NCBI GenBank assembly: GCA_900542965.1
Contig: UQPY01000029.1
Location: 1-26,718, forward strand
Source of the DNA: an uncultured Collinsella sp.
Lineage (GTDB): Bacteria; Actinomycetota; Coriobacteriia; Coriobacteriales; Coriobacteriaceae
DNA: 26,718 bases
Direction: 5' to 3'
The notes under the pieces were generated by a model. That model was not told where the DNA came from and searched no databases. It saw only the letters and a program-made list of their open reading frames with translations. Positions within the stretch are counted from its first letter, which is position 1, and every line of letters begins with the position of its first letter. The translations under genes and the position numbers were made by a program. Below, in pieces: positions 23,550-26,718 of this stretch.

Positions 23550-23577
23550 GCGAGTAACGCCCGGAGGGGAGCCCGCA

Positions 23578-24579
23578 ATGGCAGAGTGCAAACGATATAA
23601 GGTGGCCGCGATCGACCTGGGAACGGTGTCGTCGCGACTGGTGCTGGCGCAGGTCGAGGCCGGGGCGATCATGAAATCGTCCAAGCATACCGAGATCACC
23701 GACTTGGGCGAGGGCGTGGACGCGACGGGGCGCTTTTGCGAGGCGGCCGTTGAGCGCGTGCTCGCTGCGTGCCGCATGTTTGTGGACGAAGCCCGTGCCT
23801 TTGGGGCCGTGCGCATCTGCACCACATGCACGAGCGCCGCGCGTGATGCGTCCAACGCCGCCCTGCTGCTGGACGGCCTGCGCGAGCTGGGGCTCGAACC
23901 GCAGGTGATTCCGGGCGAGGTCGAGGCGCGCCTGACGTTTTTTGGTGTGGCGCACGACTTTGCGGGCGAGCGCATCATCGTCGCGGATTCGGGCGGCGGG
24001 TCGACGGAGCTTGCGACGGGTGTATACGCTCCGGAGCGCGGGGTCTTTGCGCTGGAGGGAACGCGCTCACTGGACATCGGTTGCCGTCGCGTGACGGAGC
24101 GGTTTTTCTCGGCGCTGCCGCCTTTGGCAGGTGAGCTTGCGGCTGCTGCCGACTGGGCAAACGAGCAGTTTACGGCGTACTTTGAGAGCCTGCCCAACAA
24201 CTTTGAGCGCGCCGAGCGCTTGGTCGCGGTGGGTGGCACCGTCACCACGCTCGTTGCACTCGTTCACGAGCTGGAGCCGTACGATTCGAGCTTTGTGCAC
24301 CTGCGCGAGCTTTCGATGGAGCAGGTCTCGACCGCTATCGAGTGCATGTCCGCGCTGGGTGTTACGGGCATTGCCGCATTGCCGGGCGTGCAGTCCAAGC
24401 GTGCGGGCGTGATTCTCGCTGGCGCCGTGGTGATTCGCGAACTCATGCGCGCCGGCGGCTACGACACGCTCACAGTAAGCGAGAACAGCCTACTCGCCGG
24501 TATGGCAGCAACCATCAACGAGACTCTCGACGGCGCGACCCCCACCATCGCCTGGACCCCCACTCTCAGCACACTCTAA
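23578..24579 (+). CDS. Ppx/GppA-family exopolyphosphatase / pppGpp phosphatase
   Basis: A 333-aa actin-fold phosphatase made of the two N-terminal domains only, with no C-terminal HD-like domain as in E. coli Ppx, thus like actinobacterial short Ppx proteins. Motifs: AAIDLGTVSSRLVLA (phosphate 1; Thr replaces the more usual Asn-Ser), CTTCTSAARDASN, the catalytic glutamate region IPGEVEARLTFFG, VADSGGGSTEL (phosphate 2) and LVAVGGTVTTL. It may act on polyphosphate or on pppGpp. GGAGGGGAG lies about 8 nt before the ATG. It follows the FtsB-like gene in one transcript; the inserted palindrome at 24578 directly abuts its stop. Confidence 0.88.
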   Translation: MAECKRYKVAAIDLGTVSSRLVLAQVEAGAIMKSSKHTEITDLGEGVDATGRFCEAAVERVLAACRMFVDEARAFGAVRICTTCTSAARDASNAALLLDGLRELGLEPQVIPGEVEARLTFFGVAHDFAGERIIVADSGGGSTELATGVYAPERGVFALEGTRSLDIGCRRVTERFFSALPPLAGELAAAADWANEQFTAYFESLPNNFERAERLVAVGGTVTTLVALVHELEPYDSSFVHLRELSMEQVSTAIECMSALGVTGIAALPGVQSKRAGVILAGAVVIRELMRAGGYDTLTVSENSLLAGMAATINETLDGATPTIAWTPTLSTL

Positions 24580-24760
24580 AAGTAGTCTTTTTGGGACGGG
24601 GCTTTTTTAGCTACATGGTCCGCCCGAGCCTTTCCGTGAATGAGTTTTCTGGGACGGGGATTAAAAAATCATTGTGTACCTAATGATTTTTTAATCCCCG
24701 TCCCAGAAAACTCATTGGGTGGGCGGAAAAGTAGTCAAAAAAGCCCCGTCCCAAATTAGC
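24578..24760. repeat. Large nested palindrome built from GGGACGGGG hairpin units
   Basis: The inner part is a perfect 35-bp inverted repeat (24639-24673 against 24682-24716) with an 8-nt loop. An outer perfect 19-bp inverted repeat (24590-24608 against 24737-24755) surrounds it. AAAAGTAGTC appears as a direct repeat at 24578-24587 and 24727-24736. Every arm holds GGGACGGGG or its complement, and each inner arm can fold alone (AATGA...TCATT ends). No gene is visible. It may also end transcription of ppx. It looks like several REP-type units nested into each other. Confidence 0.8.
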
Positions 24761-24782
24761 TGCCCTGCAGTTGACGGCATCT

Positions 24783-24822
24783 AAAAGAAACGAGCCCGCA
24801 TCCCAAAGGGACACGGGCTCGT
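24783..24822 (-). terminator. Second copy of the tRNA-Leu terminator
   Basis: ACGAGCCCG (24790-24798) pairs with CGGGCTCGT (24814-24822), with TCCC/GGGA inside, and on the minus strand is followed by TTCTTTT. It closely resembles the terminator at 24979-25019, including the flanking AAAAGAAACG. Confidence 0.7.
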
Positions 24823-24832
24823 AAACAATACG

Positions 24833-24977
24833 TGGTAGGGGCGGTGGGACGTCTGCGTATTTGCTTCGCAAATACGCACCGGCTTCGGTCGCCTGCCGGC
24901 GCCCTCGCCGGCTCGCTACAAACGCTCCGCGTTTGCTTAACGCTTGCCCCCTCGCGGGTTCGAGCCCCACCGGCGTG
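24833..24977. repeat. Duplicated tRNA-Leu 3' end fused to a hairpin-rich insert
   Basis: The 18 bases TGGTAGGGGCGGTGGGAC at 24833-24850 repeat exactly the 3' end of the tRNA-Leu gene (25028-25045), then the match breaks off. The following 125 bp are strings of small palindromes: GCGTATTTGC/GCAAATACGC (24855-24877, perfect), CGGC/GCCG blocks and AAACGC/GCGTTT. Near the end, GGGTTCGAGCCCCACC (about 24957-24972) resembles a tRNA T-arm in the plus orientation, inverted relative to the real gene. No complete tRNA cloverleaf could be built. It looks like a decayed second tRNA copy into which repeat DNA was inserted. Confidence 0.55.
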
Positions 24978-24978
24978 C

Positions 24979-25019
24979 AAAAGAAACGGGCCCGCATCTC
25001 TGGGAGATACGGGCCCGTA
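24979..25019 (-). terminator. Rho-independent terminator of tRNA-Leu
   Basis: On the minus strand, ACGGGCCCGTATCTCC and its complementary arm form a long stem (ACGGGCCCG/CGGGCCCGT plus ATCTC/GAGAT), followed by TTTCTTTT, starting 9 nt beyond the tRNA CCA end. Confidence 0.85.
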
Positions 25020-25027
25020 AAAGCCAA

Positions 25028-25112
25028 TGGTAGGGGCGGTGGGACTCGAACCCACAATCCTTGCGGCGAGAGATTTTAAGTCTCCTGCGTATGCCAATTC
25101 CGCCACGCCCCC
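25028..25112 (-). tRNA. tRNA-Leu (anticodon UAA)
   Basis: An 85-nt gene with encoded CCA. Acceptor GGGGGCG pairs with CGCCCCT (one G-U). The anticodon stem GGAGA/TCTCT holds the loop CTTAAAA, giving anticodon UAA. A variable arm of leucine type follows, then the T-arm GTGGG-TTCGAGT-CCCAC. The GGC of the D-arm and the 85-nt length fit a class II tRNA. It lies 31 nt downstream of the minus-strand helical-repeat gene, with a possible own -10 box (TAGACT, 25124-25129). Confidence 0.93.
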
Positions 25113-25143
25113 GTGAGACTAGAAGTCTAGCACAAGCCGTCCG

Positions 25144-25767
25144 TTACGCGTTGACGGCCATCGAGTGTTGGCCCGACTTCTCCAGGAACTCCTGGAACTT
25201 GGCCTCGTCGCCCTTGTTCTTGTACTGCAGGGCCAGCAGGTACTCCAGGCGGCAGCGCTTGACCGGGTCGTCGCCGACATCCTCGAGCATGCGCTCCAGT
25301 TCGGGAATGTCGTTGTGGCGCTTGAGGATCATCGTGTCGTACATCAGCTGACACTCGTGCGCGACTGCCTCGGCCTGACCGCCCTCAAAGCCCTTGATCT
25401 CGTGCAGCAACTCCTTGGACTTTTTGCGGTCCTCCTGGCCAACGTAGTAGTTAAAGGCCTTAATTACCAGGTCGACGCGCTGCATCTTGGGCAGGTTGAG
25501 CCCCAGCAGCAGGTCGAACATTTCGCCAGCGCGCTCGTGGTCCTCGCGCAGCAGATAGGAGTTCAGGCGCAGGTAGTCGCGGTTGTAGCGCGGGTACAGC
25601 ATGCTGGTGAGTTTGCCGTCGAGCAAACGATCGAACTCGTCCCACTGCTTGGCGGCCATAAGCTGCTGCAGGCGTTTAAACGTGGTGCGTTTTTTAACGC
25701 TAAAGAACACCGACACGCCGATGCAGATGATAACGACGGCGGTCCAGAGTGTGCGGGAATCGGGCAT
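25144..25767 (-). CDS. Membrane-anchored helical-repeat (TPR-like) protein of unknown function
   Basis: A 207-aa protein with one N-terminal TM helix (LWTAVVIICIGVSVFFSV, 7-24), then a basic stop-transfer (KKR) and a cytoplasmic, all-helical region. Repeating helix pairs, such as AAKQWDEFDRLLDGKL, LLREDHERAGEMFDLLL and LEYLLALQYKNKGDEAKFQEFL, are typical of TPR-like solenoids, though no canonical TPR consensus is strict. This suggests a protein-protein scaffold; the partner is unknown. ATG at 25767 has AAGGA about 7 nt upstream. A further 37 in-frame residues upstream lack a ribosome site. It sits upstream of tRNA-Leu on the same strand. Confidence 0.75.
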   Translation of the reverse strand: MPDSRTLWTAVVIICIGVSVFFSVKKRTTFKRLQQLMAAKQWDEFDRLLDGKLTSMLYPRYNRDYLRLNSYLLREDHERAGEMFDLLLGLNLPKMQRVDLVIKAFNYYVGQEDRKKSKELLHEIKGFEGGQAEAVAHECQLMYDTMILKRHNDIPELERMLEDVGDDPVKRCRLEYLLALQYKNKGDEAKFQEFLEKSGQHSMAVNA

Positions 25768-25822
25768 GTTAGGGTCCTTAGTCGCTCGTAGCGCGAGCGG
25801 TATGACAACACGTACTAGATGT

Positions 25823-25828
25823 ATTATA
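25823..25828 (-). promoter_or_regulatory. -10 box (TATAAT) of the helical-repeat gene
   Basis: A perfect TATAAT on the minus strand lies 55 nt before the start at 25767. No convincing -35 is present at 16-18 nt, so the call rests on the -10 and position. Confidence 0.4.
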
Positions 25829-25930
25829 CGCAGCGCACAAGCAAACTGGCATAAAAGCTCATCGAGGCTGAGTGCCATCGCTCGCTGCGGTACACTTACC
25901 TAAAGTAAACCATGAAGGGAGACATTACCT

Positions 25931-26218
25931 ATGAAGAAGATCGTTTTGGCTTGCGGTGCTGGCGCTGCTACTTCCACGCTCGTTGCCCAGAAGGTCGCTA
26001 CCATGCTCGACGCCAACGGTTATGCCGGCAAGTATGAGATCGTGCAGTGCGCCATCTCCGAGGCCAAGGACGCTTGCGACGAAGGCGCCGACCTGCTGAT
26101 CGCCACCACCGTTGCCCCCGAGGGCCTCACCTGCCCGTACGTGAGCGGCGTGCCCTTCATGACCGGCATGAACCGCGTTGCTGCCGAGAAGGCCGTTCTC
26201 GACGTCATGGCTCAGTAG
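25931..26218 (+). CDS. PTS sugar transporter subunit IIB, galactitol (GatB) type
   Basis: A 95-aa phosphocarrier. The N-terminal P-loop KIVLACGAGAATSTLVA carries the phospho-accepting Cys8, as in the GatB family (CGxGxATST). The rest has the GatB-like alternation of strand and helix, with GADLLIATTVAPEGL and VSGVPFMTG. It would pass phosphate from IIA to sugar bound by IIC, but neither is nearby, so partners must lie elsewhere or the protein has a regulatory use. ATG at 25931 has AAGGGAG 9 nt upstream. The VOC gene follows 11 nt later in the same transcript. Confidence 0.88.
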   Translation: MKKIVLACGAGAATSTLVAQKVATMLDANGYAGKYEIVQCAISEAKDACDEGADLLIATTVAPEGLTCPYVSGVPFMTGMNRVAAEKAVLDVMAQ

Positions 26219-26229
26219 GCGCTGCCTGT

Positions 26230-26604
26230 ATGAATGAGCAGAACGCCAATCCGGTCGAGCTCTTTGGCATGCGCGTCGCCCATGTGGGCATCAACGCCGC
26301 CGACCCGGCAGACGCCTTGGAGATCGCGGAGCTGTTCTCGACGATGATGGGCTTGCCCGTTATCGAGACCCCGGTTTCGTACTTTAACGATTCGCTGATC
26401 GAGGTCATGAAGCAGAACGGTCGTGGCACCAAGGGCCACATCGGCTTTGCCGTCAACGACATCGATGCGGCCGAGAAGTGGTTTGCCGAGCGTGGGCTCG
26501 AGGTTAACGAGGAGTCGCGCGCGCTGCTGCCCGACGGCGGCACCAAGCTCGTGTACTTTAAGCGCGAGTTCGCCGGCTTCGCCGTGCATCTGTGCCGCGA
26601 GTAG
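26230..26604 (+). CDS. VOC-domain protein like the C-terminal domain of KDPG aldolase
   Basis: A 124-aa vicinal-oxygen-chelate (glyoxalase/dioxygenase fold) protein: VELFGMRVAHVGINAADPAD, LFSTMMGLPVIE, GHIGFAVNDIDAAEKWF, NEESRALLPDGG, and the ending EFAGFAVHLCRE. From memory this closely follows the C-terminal extension found on many Firmicutes 2-keto-3-deoxy-6-phosphogluconate/4-hydroxy-2-oxoglutarate aldolases; here it is a separate gene. Candidate metal ligands are His at about 18, His at about 77 and a late Glu/His. Coupling to a PTS IIB suggests a sugar-acid or hexitol route (inference). The ATG at 26230 lacks a strong ribosome site and may depend on coupling to the IIB gene. A strong terminator follows. 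Confidence 0.8.
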   Translation: MNEQNANPVELFGMRVAHVGINAADPADALEIAELFSTMMGLPVIETPVSYFNDSLIEVMKQNGRGTKGHIGFAVNDIDAAEKWFAERGLEVNEESRALLPDGGTKLVYFKREFAGFAVHLCRE

Positions 26605-26626
26605 CGCACAAGCTGCTATAGCTAGC

Positions 26627-26663
26627 AAAAAGGGATAGGGCCGCATGGCCTTATCCCTTTTTT
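26627..26663 (+). terminator. Strong Rho-independent terminator after the IIB-VOC operon
   Basis: AAAAAGGGATA (26627-26637) pairs with TATCCCTTTTT (26652-26662), with GGCC/GGCC inside. The A-run before and T-run after allow function in both directions. Confidence 0.9.
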
Positions 26664-26680
26664 ATTCAAGACTTTAGTCT

Positions 26681-26701
26681 GCTGGCCGCGCAGCGGCCAG
26701 C
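26681..26701. other. GC-rich hairpin at the window end
   Basis: GCTGGCCGC (26681-26689) and GCGGCCAGC (26693-26701) form a perfect 9-bp stem with a 3-nt loop, followed by only TTT. It may be a terminator for a gene beyond the window or a small repeat. Confidence 0.45.
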
Positions 26702-26718
26702 TTTAAACCACCCGCTAC

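Noticed and set aside
24900..24975. A plus-strand tRNA ending in GGGTTCGAGCCCCACCGGCG
   Set aside because: Outer bases CGCCGG/CCGGCG can pair over 70 nt, but no D-arm or anticodon arm forms; at best it is a tRNA-like remnant.
24680..25106. Short proteins read through the tRNA-Leu and its duplicated tail
   Set aside because: These frames run across a tRNA gene, terminators and palindromes, and are products of repeat DNA.

Overview
The window is GC-rich (roughly 60-65%), gene-dense bacterial DNA with strong Shine-Dalgarno sites, many 4-nt start/stop overlaps and short intergenic regions full of hairpins. Gene content and order suggest an anaerobic Coriobacteriia member, most like Collinsella. 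The support is a fused HisZ-HisG, the actinobacterial mazG-eno-ftsB-like-ppx order, a galactitol-type PTS IIB and several families of small palindromic repeats. The genus is inferred from these features; no database search was made.

Layout. Position 2-55 is the tail of an unidentified gene, followed by a terminator and a tandem run of palindromes. Positions 495-5089 (minus) hold an MMPL/RND transporter and a secreted Ala/Gly-rich heptad-repeat protein. Positions 5479-13706 (plus) hold a histidine biosynthesis operon: hisZ-hisG fusion, hisD, hisC, hisB, hisH, hisA, hisF, hisI, an uncharacterised 75-aa gene, and hisE. It converges on a PHP-type histidinol phosphatase (hisK-like, minus, 13736-14647), so every step from PRPP + ATP to histidine is present. 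Positions 14768-18753 (minus) hold a fused CydDC-like ABC exporter with two ATPase domains, overlapping a YgbA-family ('nitrous oxide-stimulated promoter') Cys-rich protein. Positions 19166-21118 (plus) hold a stand-alone LarC C-terminal domain, a YfcE-type phosphodiesterase and MazG. Positions 21306-24579 hold enolase, an FtsB/DivIC-like membrane protein and a Ppx/GppA phosphatase. Positions 24578-25112 hold a large nested palindrome, a duplicated tRNA tail with terminator, and tRNA-Leu(UAA) on the minus strand. A membrane-anchored helical-repeat protein (minus) follows. The last transcript is a PTS IIB protein plus a VOC-domain protein (25931-26604) with a strong terminator.

No phage, insertion sequence or CRISPR was seen. 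The less ordinary content lies in: (a) small mobile-looking palindromes (10441-10555, 13704-13732, 24578-24760) that share a GGGAC core but have different terminal repeats, one splitting the his operon; (b) a second palindrome family of the GGAAAC..CATCCC/GGGATG..GTTTCC type (170-320 and 5248-5293); (c) the conserved-looking 75-aa protein overlapping hisI; (d) single domains that usually occur inside larger proteins (LarC2, and the VOC domain normally attached to KDPG aldolase); and (e) the pairing of a CydDC-like transporter with YgbA.
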